In this document: positions 35,899 through 44,155 of the stretch, piece by piece
How the letters are laid out: each line of letters begins with the position of its first letter
How positions within the stretch are numbered: position 1 is the stretch's first letter
Source: CAMBRQ01 sp945870325
GTDB lineage: Bacteria > Bacillota > Clostridia > Lachnospirales > Lachnospiraceae
Direction: 5' to 3'
Assembly (NCBI RefSeq): GCF_050313795.1
Contig: NZ_JBNPMC010000018.1
Span: forward strand, 3,792 to 67,791
Length of the DNA: 64,000 nt
Made by a program: the position numbers and the translations under genes
The notes under the pieces: model-generated
The model's database searches: none
The model's input: only the letters and a program-made list of their open reading frames with translations
Told to the model about the DNA's origin: nothing

Positions 35899-36956
35899 AT
35901 GAGAAAGTGGAGCAGAAGATGAGAGAGCAGATTCATGGCGGAGATATTTACCGGAATAGGGATGTGATAGATTTCTCAGTGAACAGCAATCCTTTGGGAC
36001 CACCAAAATCGGTATTGGAGACAATCCGGGAACAGGCAGGTAAGATCGTTCATTATCCTGATATTTTGTGCAGTGAGCTGCGGGATGCAATCGGTTGGTT
36101 TGAGGGAGTAGACAGCGAACAGATCTTATGCGGCAATGGTGCGGCAGAGTTGTTCTTCTCAGCGGTACTGGCGGTTAAGCCGGAACATGCGCTGTTGATT
36201 GCACCGACATTTGCAGAATATGAAAAGGCATTGAACGTGGTGGATGCTCAGATTGATTATTATGAATTGAAGGAAGAGCAGCAGTTTCAGGTACAGAAGG
36301 ATATCCTGGAGCAAATCACTTCAGATGTGGATATAATGTTCCTATGCAATCCCAATAATCCGACCGGACAGTTGATGTCAAAGGAAATGATCAGGGATAT
36401 CTTAATGAAGTGTAGGGAGTGCGATACCTGGCTTGTGTTGGATGAATGTTTTATTGATTTCCTGGACTGTCCGGAAATGTATGAAGTGAAGGAACTGATA
36501 TGCGAGTATGAGAATCTTCTGATCGTTAAGGCATTTACGAAGGTTTTCTGTATGCCGGGACTCAGGCTTGGATATGCCATGAGCGATAACCGGAAATTGC
36601 TTCGGAAGATGGCTTTGGTATTGCAGCCATGGAATGTGTCAATACTGGCACAGGCTGGTGGCATAGCGGCACTTTCTGGGTGTGAAGAATATATTTCAAA
36701 GACAAGACAATTTATCAAAGATGAAAGATTGATTATGATACAAGCATTAGAAGATCTGGGATATTGCGTGTACGGTTCGAAAGCAAACTATGTATTTTTT
36801 CAGGGGAAATCGGGATTATATGAGCAGGCATTAGCAGCAGGATTCTTGATTCGTGACTGTCAGAATTACCGTGGACTGTCAGAAGGATATTACCGGATTG
36901 CAGTTCGGACAAAAAGTGAGAATGAGAGGTTGATTGCATGGCTAAGACAATTATGA
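35886..36956 (+). CDS. cobD: Threonine-phosphate decarboxylase (class I/II aminotransferase fold)
   Basis: About 356 residues from a GTG at 35886; ATG at 35919 (HGGDIYRNRDVIDFSVNSNPLG follows) is a credible shorter start. PLP lysine in VKAFTKVFCMPGLRLGYAM; NPNNPTG and DECFIDF are classic fold-type I motifs. HisC-like sequence, but position between cbiB and cbiP identifies CobD, which makes the (R)-1-amino-2-propanol phosphate used by CbiB. Overlaps both neighbours by 13-19 bp. Confidence 0.9.
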   Translation: MWNLNEKVEQKMREQIHGGDIYRNRDVIDFSVNSNPLGPPKSVLETIREQAGKIVHYPDILCSELRDAIGWFEGVDSEQILCGNGAAELFFSAVLAVKPEHALLIAPTFAEYEKALNVVDAQIDYYELKEEQQFQVQKDILEQITSDVDIMFLCNPNNPTGQLMSKEMIRDILMKCRECDTWLVLDECFIDFLDCPEMYEVKELICEYENLLIVKAFTKVFCMPGLRLGYAMSDNRKLLRKMALVLQPWNVSILAQAGGIAALSGCEEYISKTRQFIKDERLIMIQALEDLGYCVYGSKANYVFFQGKSGLYEQALAAGFLIRDCQNYRGLSEGYYRIAVRTKSENERLIAWLRQL

Positions 36957-38473
36957 TACAGGGAACCATGTCTAATGCGGGGAAGAGCCTGATCTGTGCG
37001 GGGCTGTGCAGAATCTTCCGGCAGGATGGGTATAAGGTGGCGCCTTTTAAATCCCAGAATATGGCACTGAATTCCTTTATTACAGAGGACGGGTTCGAGA
37101 TGGGGAGAGCCCAGGTAGTTCAGGCAGAGGCGGCAGGTGTCTCGCCCAGAGTGGAGATGAATCCGATTCTGCTTAAGCCGACCAATGATACCGGCTCTCA
37201 GGTGATTGTGAATGGAGAAGTACTAAGTCATATGAGTGCCAGAGAGTATTTTGCATATAAGAAGCAGCTGATTCCTGACATTATGAAGGCGTTCCATACT
37301 CTGGAAGAGGAATATAATATCATTGTGATTGAGGGGGCAGGAAGTCCGGCAGAGATTAACCTGAAACAGGACGATATTGTGAACATGGGAATGGCGAAGA
37401 TGGCAAAGGCGCCGGTGCTTCTGGTAGGAGATATTGACAGGGGCGGTGTATTCGCCCAGCTGCTTGGTACGCTGATGCTTCTGGAAGAAGACGAAAAAGA
37501 AATGGTAAAAGGTCTGATTATTAATAAGTTCCGTGGTGATAAGACAATCTTAGATCCGGGAATCGATATGCTGGAAGAACGGGGTGGCATCCCGGTGGTG
37601 GGCGTTACTCCCTATCTACAGGTGGAAATCGAAGATGAAGATAGCCTGACGGAGAGATTTGGCGGGCGAAATGAAGCGGGATTGATTGATATTGCTGTCA
37701 TACGGACTCCAAGAATCTCTAATTTTACAGATTTCCTATTGTTGGAGAATCAGGAATATATATCCCTCCGGTATGTGAAGAACCGGTCAGAGTTAGGACA
37801 TCCTGATATGATCATCCTTCCGGGAACGAAGAATACCATGGGAGATCTGCTGTGGATGCGGCAGAATGGACTGGAGGCAGAGATCTTAAAGGCTGCGGCC
37901 AAGGGAACGGTAATCTGGGGAATCTGTGGAGGCTATCAGATGCTGGGAGAATGCTTAAGTGATCCGCAAGGCATAGAAGAGGGGGGAAGTATGAAAGGAA
38001 TGGGGCTTCTTCCAATCGAGACAATATTTGCCGGGCAGAAGACGAGAACCAGAGTTCAGGGAAGATTTCAGCATGTGGAAGGTTTGCTGGCAGGATTAGA
38101 AGGAATTGGCTTCGAAGGCTATGAGATACATATGGGCGAGACGATTCTTAAAAGTCCGGCTGTGAACGGGAAGAATTATGATATGAATGTAATAAAAGAT
38201 TCTGTAAAAGATGCAAAGGGGCTGGATGGATGTTCAAAAGGAAATATATATGGAACCTATATCCATGGCATATTCGATAAAGAAGAAGTGGTCAGGGCAA
38301 TTGTCAGGGCATTGGCAGAGAAAAAGGGGATTGCGCTTGAAGATAAGAAGGGCATGGATTTGAAAGCGTTTAAAGAGACCCAGTATGATCTTCTGGCCGA
38401 CAGTTTAAGGCAGCATTTGGATATGGAAAGAATCTATAAGATTATGGGCTTGGGGATTGAAGCGAGGGATTGA
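36938..38473 (+). CDS. cbiP: Cobyric acid synthase
   Basis: 511 residues. Glutamine-dependent amidation of side chains b, d, e and g. P-loop MIQGTMSNAGKSL, FKSQNMALNS, EGAGSPAEINL, and the amidotransferase nucleophile in WGICGGYQMLGE, with a late GTYIHGIFD histidine. Starts within cobD. The stop overlaps the region just before cbiC. Confidence 0.95.
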   Translation: MAKTIMIQGTMSNAGKSLICAGLCRIFRQDGYKVAPFKSQNMALNSFITEDGFEMGRAQVVQAEAAGVSPRVEMNPILLKPTNDTGSQVIVNGEVLSHMSAREYFAYKKQLIPDIMKAFHTLEEEYNIIVIEGAGSPAEINLKQDDIVNMGMAKMAKAPVLLVGDIDRGGVFAQLLGTLMLLEEDEKEMVKGLIINKFRGDKTILDPGIDMLEERGGIPVVGVTPYLQVEIEDEDSLTERFGGRNEAGLIDIAVIRTPRISNFTDFLLLENQEYISLRYVKNRSELGHPDMIILPGTKNTMGDLLWMRQNGLEAEILKAAAKGTVIWGICGGYQMLGECLSDPQGIEEGGSMKGMGLLPIETIFAGQKTRTRVQGRFQHVEGLLAGLEGIGFEGYEIHMGETILKSPAVNGKNYDMNVIKDSVKDAKGLDGCSKGNIYGTYIHGIFDKEEVVRAIVRALAEKKGIALEDKKGMDLKAFKETQYDLLADSLRQHLDMERIYKIMGLGIEARD

Positions 38474-38478
38474 GAAGA

Positions 38479-39120
38479 ATGAAGATTGAGATAGAAAATG
38501 TACTTCCATCAGAGATAGAGAAGCGGAGTTTTGAGATGATTACAGAGGAATTAGAGGCAGAGGGAATCTTACTTCCGGATGAAACGGCTCCTGTTATTAA
38601 GAGGTGCATTCATACCAGCGCTGATTTTGATTATGCGAGAAATCTGGTGTTTTCCGATGCGGCTGTAGAGCGGGCAATGGAAGCAATTCGTGGTGGTGCT
38701 TCGATTGTGACCGATACCCAGATGGGACGTTCCGGGATTAACAAGAAGAGACTGGAAGCCTATGGAGGGAAGGTCTATTGTTTCATGTCTGATGAAGATG
38801 TGGCAGAGGATGCTAAGAAAAATGGAACGACAAGGGCAGTTGCCAGTATGGAGAAGGCGTGTACGCTGGATGAAAAACTGATCTTTGCCATCGGAAATGC
38901 ACCGACCGCGCTGATTCGTCTGTATGAACTGATCCAGGAAGGGAAGATTCGCCCGGAACTGGTGATTGGCGTGCCGGTGGGGTTCGTGAATGTAGTGCAG
39001 TCAAAAGAGTTGATTCTGACGCTTCAGGATACGCCTTATATTGTGGCGAGAGGGCGCAAGGGCGGGAGTAATATTGCGGCTTGTATTTGTAATGCGTTGT
39101 TGTATATGATGGGAATTTAG
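38479..39120 (+). CDS. cbiC: Cobalt-precorrin-8 methylmutase
   Basis: 213 residues from the ATG at 38479; TTG at 38470 is also in frame. It moves the C11 methyl to C12, giving cobyrinic acid. CIHTSADFDYARNLVFS contains the catalytic histidine, and GVPVGFVNVVQSKE plus GRKGGSNIAACICNALL are conserved. Last gene of the cobalamin operon; the foldback element begins 20 bp downstream and may act as its terminator. Confidence 0.94.
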   Translation: MKIEIENVLPSEIEKRSFEMITEELEAEGILLPDETAPVIKRCIHTSADFDYARNLVFSDAAVERAMEAIRGGASIVTDTQMGRSGINKKRLEAYGGKVYCFMSDEDVAEDAKKNGTTRAVASMEKACTLDEKLIFAIGNAPTALIRLYELIQEGKIRPELVIGVPVGFVNVVQSKELILTLQDTPYIVARGRKGGSNIAACICNALLYMMGI

Positions 39121-39140
39121 TTCTTGAAGAGTTGTTCAAG

Positions 39141-39401
39141 AGTGTACGGCAGAGAGGGGAGATTGGGTGGTTCAGTGTCGACTCCAGTCGCCTACAATCC
39201 GTAGATTCAAAATAGATCTAAAATCAGGAACCGAATGTAATCACCGGACAAATCTGAAGATTTCTCCGGCTCAGACATTCTTGAATTCTGTGCTGGTGGC
39301 ACAGAATTCATCCTGATTTTAGATCTATTTTTCATCAACGGCTTGTACGGCTCTTCTACGACACTGAACCACCCAATCTACCCTCTCTGCCTGATATTCT
39401 C
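39141..39401 (+). repeat. Foldback element A (long imperfect inverted repeat)
   Basis: Outer arms 39148-39180 and 39359-39391 are 33 bp with one mismatch. A looser paired stretch follows, then perfect 21-bp arms 39209-39229 / 39311-39331, and two hairpins in the centre (39244-39269 and 39283-39309). Total about 245 nt with no coding potential. The ends read AGTGTACGGC (39141-39150) and GCCTGATATTCTC (39389-39401); element B has matching ends in inverse orientation although the arm sequences differ. Confidence 0.8.
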
Positions 39402-39559
39402 CGTGTGTAACTCTTAATGAACGGGGAGGATTCCTGACGGAGCGTGCGTGGAACGTTTTGGATAGATAACAGGGTGTGTACGTGGAGAAGCACTTTATGG
39501 AAGATAGCAGAGTGGGCGTGTAAAGAGAGCAGGGAGAGTGAGGTGATTCTATTCTCTTT

Positions 39560-39749
39560 TACATACCTCGTTCGCATGAAAATGTTCGACGGTATATAAT
39601 ATAGGGCGATTAGAAGTGTATTTCCATGTATTTTTACATACCTTATCACAATAAACTTGTCCTGCAGTATGTAATATGGTGCAAATTGCAGGTTAATCTA
39701 CGCATTTATGCATACCTTGCCCAAAAAGAAGCGTTCTGCGGTATGTAAT
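39560..39749 (+). repeat. Three diverged 75-bp tandem repeats with palindromic ends
   Basis: Units at 39560-39600, 39635-39675 and 39709-39749 are each 41 bp, start TACATACCT (or TGCATACCT) and end GTATGTAAT (or GTATATAAT), so the unit ends are inverted repeats. Unit starts are 75 and 74 bp apart. The intervening 33-34 bp are also loosely similar, so it is a decayed tandem array rather than repeats with unrelated spacers. The neighbouring stretches 39402-39559 and 39750-39872 hold no gene I can support. Confidence 0.7.
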
Positions 39750-39872
39750 GACCAAGAAGAAAACTTCTGTATACTTTATGAATATAAATCTGTTCCACTC
39801 CCAATCTGTTACCCATCCAACACCGTTCCACACGCATCCTCCGCCAGGAATCCTCCCGGTGGAGAAAACTCT

Positions 39873-40157
39873 GAGATTCCGAAAATGTCAGGCGAAGCAG
39901 AAGCGGATGGCTGGCTCTGGGACCGTTAAGTAAGTTTTACAAGGCGTTAGCGTGAGAATCCCCGTAAATTGGCATGAGTCTTTGACTTCACGTCAAAGGC
40001 GAAAGAGTACTCTGACTGCGAAATCATCAAGATTTCGGAGTGAGTGTACTCGGTTGCCAATTTACGGGGATTCTCACGCTTACACCTTGTTAACGAAACG
40101 TCCCGGTTTCAGAGCCAGCCATCCGCTTCTGCTTTGCCGTACACTTTCGAAAATCTA
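39873..40157 (-). repeat. Foldback element B (inverse orientation to A)
   Basis: Arms of about 100 bp, about 39873-39983 with 40056-40157. They include a perfect 24-bp block (CGTGAGAATCCCCGTAAATT and on) and the outer GCAGAAGCGGATGGCTGGCT block. The centre has two hairpins (CTTTGAC/GTCAAAG and CGAAATC/GATTTCG), the same plan as element A. Ends: GAAAATGTCAGGC (39881-39893) and GCCGTACACT (40136-40145), matching A's ends in reverse. Confidence 0.8.
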
Positions 40158-40177
40158 CTTTTCTACATTAAATTCCC

Positions 40178-40756
40178 ATGTTAGTTTTTTATGATATGTT
40201 TTATTATGGAGATATTTTGCGTGATCAGGATGTGGTCAAAAAATATATTGCAAATTATCACATTAATCTTATTGATGTGGGGAATATGGGGGATTTGAAG
40301 AAGTTTAGGAGCGATTTACAAGTGATTTTCGGCATGTTACAATATAGAAATCAGAAAGATGAATTGTTACAGTATATCGAAGCGAATAGAGGGTATTTTT
40401 CAGAAGTAGATTTGGAGACTTATCAGGCGATTCGAGAACTTTTGCATTCTCGGAAGAAGTTGAAAGCAGATGTAGAAGAAAAGAAGGGTAAGGGAGTGAA
40501 GGTCAATATGTGTAAAGCGTTGGAAGATATTTACAAAGAAGGAAGAGAAGAAGGAAGGGAAGAAGGAAAAGAAGAAGGAAGGGAAGAAGGAAGGGAAGAA
40601 GGTATTGAAAAGGGAATAAGAATTTTAGTAGGTACTTATAAGGAATTTAAAGTAGCAAAAGAAGAGGTAATCAGTCAAATCGAAAAGAAGTATTCGATAT
40701 CTTTAGAGGATGCCAAAGAGCATGTGAACAAGTATTGGGAGGAGCCGGAAGAATGA
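40178..40756 (+). pseudogene. C-terminal remnant of an Rpn-family PD-(D/E)XK nuclease
   Basis: 192 residues. The C-terminal half has the KEGREEGREEGKEEG-type tandem coiled repeats (about 120-147) and short helical tail found in Rpn/YhgA-like recombination-promoting nucleases (putative transposases) of this group. The N-terminal nuclease domain is absent; the frame opens 20 bp after foldback element B, which appears to have replaced or interrupted the 5' part. No ribosome site precedes the first ATG. Probably not functional as a nuclease. Confidence 0.7.
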
Positions 40757-40930
40757 TTGCTCGGGAATACTGTTAGAGAATTGTTATATGGAAAAGATAA
40801 ACTAGGATGCTCGAATGGGTATGATTAGCAATAGCAACCAGCCGTTGACATAATTCAACCAGCGTTTGGTAGCAATGCAACCAAAGGAAAGAGTAGTATG
40901 ACACTATCAAAATGAAAGGAAGTGTCGAGT

Positions 40931-41551
40931 ATGAATATTGCAGACAGAATACAGAATCTAAGAAAGATGAAAGGAATCTCCCAGGAAGAATTGGCTGGCA
41001 GGATGGGAGTATCCCGGCAGGCGGTATCCAAATGGGAAAGTGAGCAGAGTCTTCCGGATCTGGAGAAGATTGTCCTTATGAGCGAATATTTCGACGTAAC
41101 AACGGATTATATTTTGAAGGGGATTGAGACAACAGAACAATCGGAGAAGAAGACGGATGCGAATATCTTCGTTATTGTGGCAACAGTTCTTGATTTCATA
41201 GGTCTTATCATTACTTGTGCCGTGTGGTATGAAAGGCAGGTTGCAACAGCAATTGTGATAGGTCTGGTATTCATGGCTCTGGGGTGTATGGTGTATGGAA
41301 TTGGGATGCTGGATTCAGCGAAGAATACGAAGGCAAAGGGAGCGTTTTATTTCTGGGTGATTAATATTTGGATGCTGGTATTTATACCTCTTTCCGTTAT
41401 TTATAATCTATTAGTAGTGGGATTGGTTGCCCCATATCCGATGATTGTTCATCCGTTGATCGCATATCTTGTATTCTGGATGACGTATATTGCAATATGT
41501 TTGGGCGTGACATTGGTAATGCGAAAAAGGCGGATGAAATTCCGGAATTAA
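40931..41551 (+). CDS. XRE-family regulator with membrane domain
   Basis: 206 residues from the ATG at 40931. HTH_3 domain at about 7-62 (ISQEELAGRMGVSRQAVSKWE, then DLEKIVLMSEYFDVTTDYIL), followed by a linker and about four hydrophobic helices. Such membrane-anchored XRE proteins are common in Firmicutes; targets unknown. AAAGGAAG lies about 9 nt upstream within a GACACT/AGTGTC hairpin. Imperfect CAACCAGC repeats (40836-40863) near a TTGACA may be its own operator. Confidence 0.85.
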   Translation: MNIADRIQNLRKMKGISQEELAGRMGVSRQAVSKWESEQSLPDLEKIVLMSEYFDVTTDYILKGIETTEQSEKKTDANIFVIVATVLDFIGLIITCAVWYERQVATAIVIGLVFMALGCMVYGIGMLDSAKNTKAKGAFYFWVINIWMLVFIPLSVIYNLLVVGLVAPYPMIVHPLIAYLVFWMTYIAICLGVTLVMRKRRMKFRN

Positions 41552-41577
41552 AATAAATAAGAGGAGTGAACAAAGAT

Positions 41578-42174
41578 ATGGAAAAGAGCAGATTAGAACA
41601 GCAATTTGATTTCTTCAGGGAAATCGACAAAGAGAAATTCATCGGCAGGCAGACGTATCTGACGGATGCCCAAAGGAAGGAAAATGATGCAGAGCATGCC
41701 TGGCACATGGCGATTATGACCATTCTCTTAAGCGAGTATGCCAATGAACAGATTGATGTATTGAAGACCGTGACAATGCTGTTGATTCATGATCTGGTTG
41801 AGATTGATGCTGGTGATACTTATGCATATGATGTGGAGGGAAATCAGACGAAACGGCAGCGTGAAGTGGCAGCGGCAGATCGGATCTTTGGATTATTGCC
41901 GGAAGATCAAGGGGAGAAGATGCGTGCACTGTGGGATGAATTCGAGGCATGGGAGACGCCGGAAGCAAGATTCGCCCATACGATGGATTGTATACAGCCG
42001 TTGATGCTGAATGCGGCGACGGATGGAAAGAGCTGGGTAGAGCATGGAGTCCACTTAAGTCAGGTGCTTGGAAGGAATCAGAATACTGCAAGTGGTTCGA
42101 AAACTTTGTGGGAGCATGCATATAATGATTTTATCGCTCCAAATGTTGAAAAGGGAAGGCTTAAGAACGATTGA
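41578..42174 (+). CDS. HD-domain phosphohydrolase (YfbR-like)
   Basis: 198 residues from the ATG at 41578; GTG at 41566 falls inside the GAGGAG site. The HD motif residues are in ENDAEHAWHMAIM and LIHDLVEIDAGD, the metal-binding pairs of HD hydrolases, and DCIQPLMLN gives the last aspartate. YfbR-like members are 5'-deoxynucleotidases; the exact substrate here is unknown. 26 bp after the XRE gene, so likely co-transcribed. Confidence 0.85.
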   Translation: MEKSRLEQQFDFFREIDKEKFIGRQTYLTDAQRKENDAEHAWHMAIMTILLSEYANEQIDVLKTVTMLLIHDLVEIDAGDTYAYDVEGNQTKRQREVAAADRIFGLLPEDQGEKMRALWDEFEAWETPEARFAHTMDCIQPLMLNAATDGKSWVEHGVHLSQVLGRNQNTASGSKTLWEHAYNDFIAPNVEKGRLKND

Positions 42175-42199
42175 CAAACGACTGCTTCCACCTTATAAT
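42171..42199 (+). promoter_or_regulatory. Consensus promoter of the ABC-F leader
   Basis: TTGACA (42171-42176, overlapping the HD-gene stop), exactly 17 nt, TATAAT (42194-42199). Both hexamers are perfect consensus, as is common for genes controlled later by attenuation. Confidence 0.8.
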
Positions 42200-42205
42200 G
42201 AAGCC

Positions 42206-42477
42206 ATGTGAAAAAAGAGAGAGGTGAAAAGATGAGGAGATAATTTACTTTTGAAAACATGAAATGCTTACTCATATCATCCTGCATAGACAGGAGGATA
42301 TATATTTTGTGTTGCCAAAAGTGGATTATGTTCTCATAACCTCTCTTTTTTGGTTGCTATGCATTCGGAGGGAACTGTCAGTGGCAGGTCCTGTAGATGG
42401 AAAAATGAATAGTTCTATATATTTTGAGGTTATTTACGGCATAACTTCCTTTGGCAGCAGTTTAAGGAGGAATTAGA
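42206..42477 (+). promoter_or_regulatory. Attenuator leader of the ABC-F gene
   Basis: The leader RNA carries a minimal ORF at 42232-42243 (Met-Arg-Arg-stop) with a GAGAGAGG site 7 nt upstream, and a second 26-codon ORF at 42259-42339. A terminator stem pairs 42211-42225 with 42339-42351 (ACCTCTC then T6). The first ribosome site is inside the terminator 5' arm, so ribosome occupancy would prevent the terminator. The second ORF stop abuts the 3' arm. The repeated hairpin motif follows at 42361. This fits drug-induced ribosome-mediated attenuation of an antibiotic-resistance ABC-F gene (inference). Confidence 0.7.
42361..42396 (+). promoter_or_regulatory. Conserved post-terminator hairpin motif, copy 2
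   Basis: GCATTCGGAGGGAACTG, loop TCAGTGG, CAGGTCCTGTAG. It lies 10 nt after the T-run of the ABC-F attenuator. It matches the copies at 4415 and 51527. Between it and the ABC-F start there are about 80 nt with a GGAGG site. Confidence 0.6.
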
Positions 42478-44145
42478 ATGGCACAAATAAACGTAAATAA
42501 TCTCACTTTTTATTATGAGGGAAGTTCGGATCATATATTTGAAAATGTATCGTTCTCGATTGATACGGATTGGAAACTGGGATTCATCGGGAGGAATGGG
42601 AAAGGGAAGACGACCTTTTTGAATCTGCTGCTTGGAAAATACGAATACACAGGTTCTATCAGCATGAACACAGTCTTCGATTATTTCCCATATCGGATAA
42701 AAAGTGAATATCTGGATCTGCCCGCTGCAGAATTCGTGGAAGAATTAAAACTGGGATGTGAGCAATGGCGTATCATATGCGAGTTAGACAAGTTGGGGCT
42801 GGATGCAGAGGTTCTGTACCGTCCGTTTGATACGCTCAGTCTTGGAGAACGGACGAAGGTTATGCTGGCAGTACTATTTTCCGGGGAAAATGATTTCCTG
42901 CTGATTGATGAGCCGACCAATCATCTGGATCAGGAATCCAGAGAAATGGTCAAGGCATATCTGGCGAAGAAAAAGGGATTTATACTGGTATCTCATGACC
43001 GAGATCTGTTGGATGCCTGTATTGATCATGTGTTAGTGCTGAATCGACATTCGATAGAGGTGCAGTCTGGCAATTTCTCCAGTTGGTGGGAGAATAAGAG
43101 CCGCAAAGATGCATTTGCTCAGATGGAAAATGAGAAGCATAGGAAGGAGATTGTCAAATTAAGGGCGGCCAGTGAACGGACGAGACGATGGGCAGACAAA
43201 AATGAAAGTACAAAGATAGGGTTTGATCCGGTGAAAGAGCCTGACCGATGTAAAGGTACGAGGGCATATATTGGAGCAAAGACTAAGAAGATGCAAAGCA
43301 GAGTGAAGCAGATGGAGGTGCGAATTCACCAGGAAATCGAAGAGAAGGAGGGGCTGCTGCAGGATATAGAGAATCCAGTGAATCTGAAGATGCTGCCCAT
43401 GAATCATTATAAGAAGATGCTGATTATGGCGGATCACTATGGTTTGAAATATACAGATGCAGCGGATGTTCTTTTTGATGGGTTGAATTTTGACATTTAT
43501 CAAGGAGAGCGTGTATTTTTGAAAGGTGCGAATGGATGCGGCAAGTCGAGTTTGATCAAAACTATTTTATACAAGGCAGCAGATGCAGAACATGGACTAT
43601 GTCAGACGGAGTATGGAGGAGAATTATATCTGGCAGAGGAGATGGATCTGACGGAAAAAAAGAGGCTGGCAGGGGAAATGAGTCTATCAGGGGAAGCAAG
43701 TCTGAGAGAAAGCGGAACACTTCGGATTGCATCCGGGTTAAGGATTTCTTATATTAATCAGGATATCTCGTTTCTACATGGCAGTATCAAAGAGTTCTGC
43801 AAGAAGCGGAATCTGGATGAGAGCCTGTTCTGTGCCATTCTTCGGCAATTAGATATGGAAAGAGTTCAGTTCGCAAAAAATATTGAGGATTATTCTGAAG
43901 GACAGAAAAAGAAGGTTCTGATCGCGGCAAGTCTGCTTACGCCGGCACATCTGTATATCTGGGATGAACCGCTGAACTATATTGATGTGTTTTCGAGAAT
44001 GCAGATAGAAAGATTGTTGCTTGCATATCATCCGACGATGCTGGTTGTGGAACATGATGAAAGATTCCGGGAGAAGATTGCAACAAAAACTATTGAAATA
44101 AAAAAGAAAGCAGATGAAAAGCAGAAGACGATTAGAATGAAATAG
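42478..44145 (+). CDS. ABC-F ribosomal protection protein, Lsa-like
   Basis: 555 residues with two ABC domains and no membrane segments. First domain: GRNGKGKTTFL Walker A (about 39-48), LSLGERTKV signature, FLLIDEPTNHLD Walker B. The linker (P-site interaction motif region, charged helices about 215-300) is followed by the second domain: GANGCGKSS, YSEGQKKKV signature, IWDEPLNYID. The start resembles Lsa/Vga-type proteins, which dislodge lincosamides, pleuromutilins and streptogramin A from the ribosome. A regulatory leader supports a drug-response role. Actual resistance spectrum is not readable. Confidence 0.88.
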   Translation: MAQINVNNLTFYYEGSSDHIFENVSFSIDTDWKLGFIGRNGKGKTTFLNLLLGKYEYTGSISMNTVFDYFPYRIKSEYLDLPAAEFVEELKLGCEQWRIICELDKLGLDAEVLYRPFDTLSLGERTKVMLAVLFSGENDFLLIDEPTNHLDQESREMVKAYLAKKKGFILVSHDRDLLDACIDHVLVLNRHSIEVQSGNFSSWWENKSRKDAFAQMENEKHRKEIVKLRAASERTRRWADKNESTKIGFDPVKEPDRCKGTRAYIGAKTKKMQSRVKQMEVRIHQEIEEKEGLLQDIENPVNLKMLPMNHYKKMLIMADHYGLKYTDAADVLFDGLNFDIYQGERVFLKGANGCGKSSLIKTILYKAADAEHGLCQTEYGGELYLAEEMDLTEKKRLAGEMSLSGEASLRESGTLRIASGLRISYINQDISFLHGSIKEFCKKRNLDESLFCAILRQLDMERVQFAKNIEDYSEGQKKKVLIAASLLTPAHLYIWDEPLNYIDVFSRMQIERLLLAYHPTMLVVEHDERFREKIATKTIEIKKKADEKQKTIRMK

Positions 44146-44155
44146 GAGAATGTGT

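Noticed and set aside
39141..39401. Element A as an integron attC site
   Set aside because: The required GTTRRRY / RYYYAAC end motifs are absent, no integrase is nearby, and the element is longer than attC sites.
39560..39749. CRISPR-like array of 41-bp repeats with 34-bp spacers
   Set aside because: Repeats are strongly diverged, the intervening segments resemble each other, only three units exist and no cas genes are nearby; a decayed tandem repeat explains it better.
42264..42476. 70-codon ORF running through the ABC-F leader
   Set aside because: It overlaps the attenuator elements in another frame, lacks a ribosome site, and is less likely than the two short leader ORFs.
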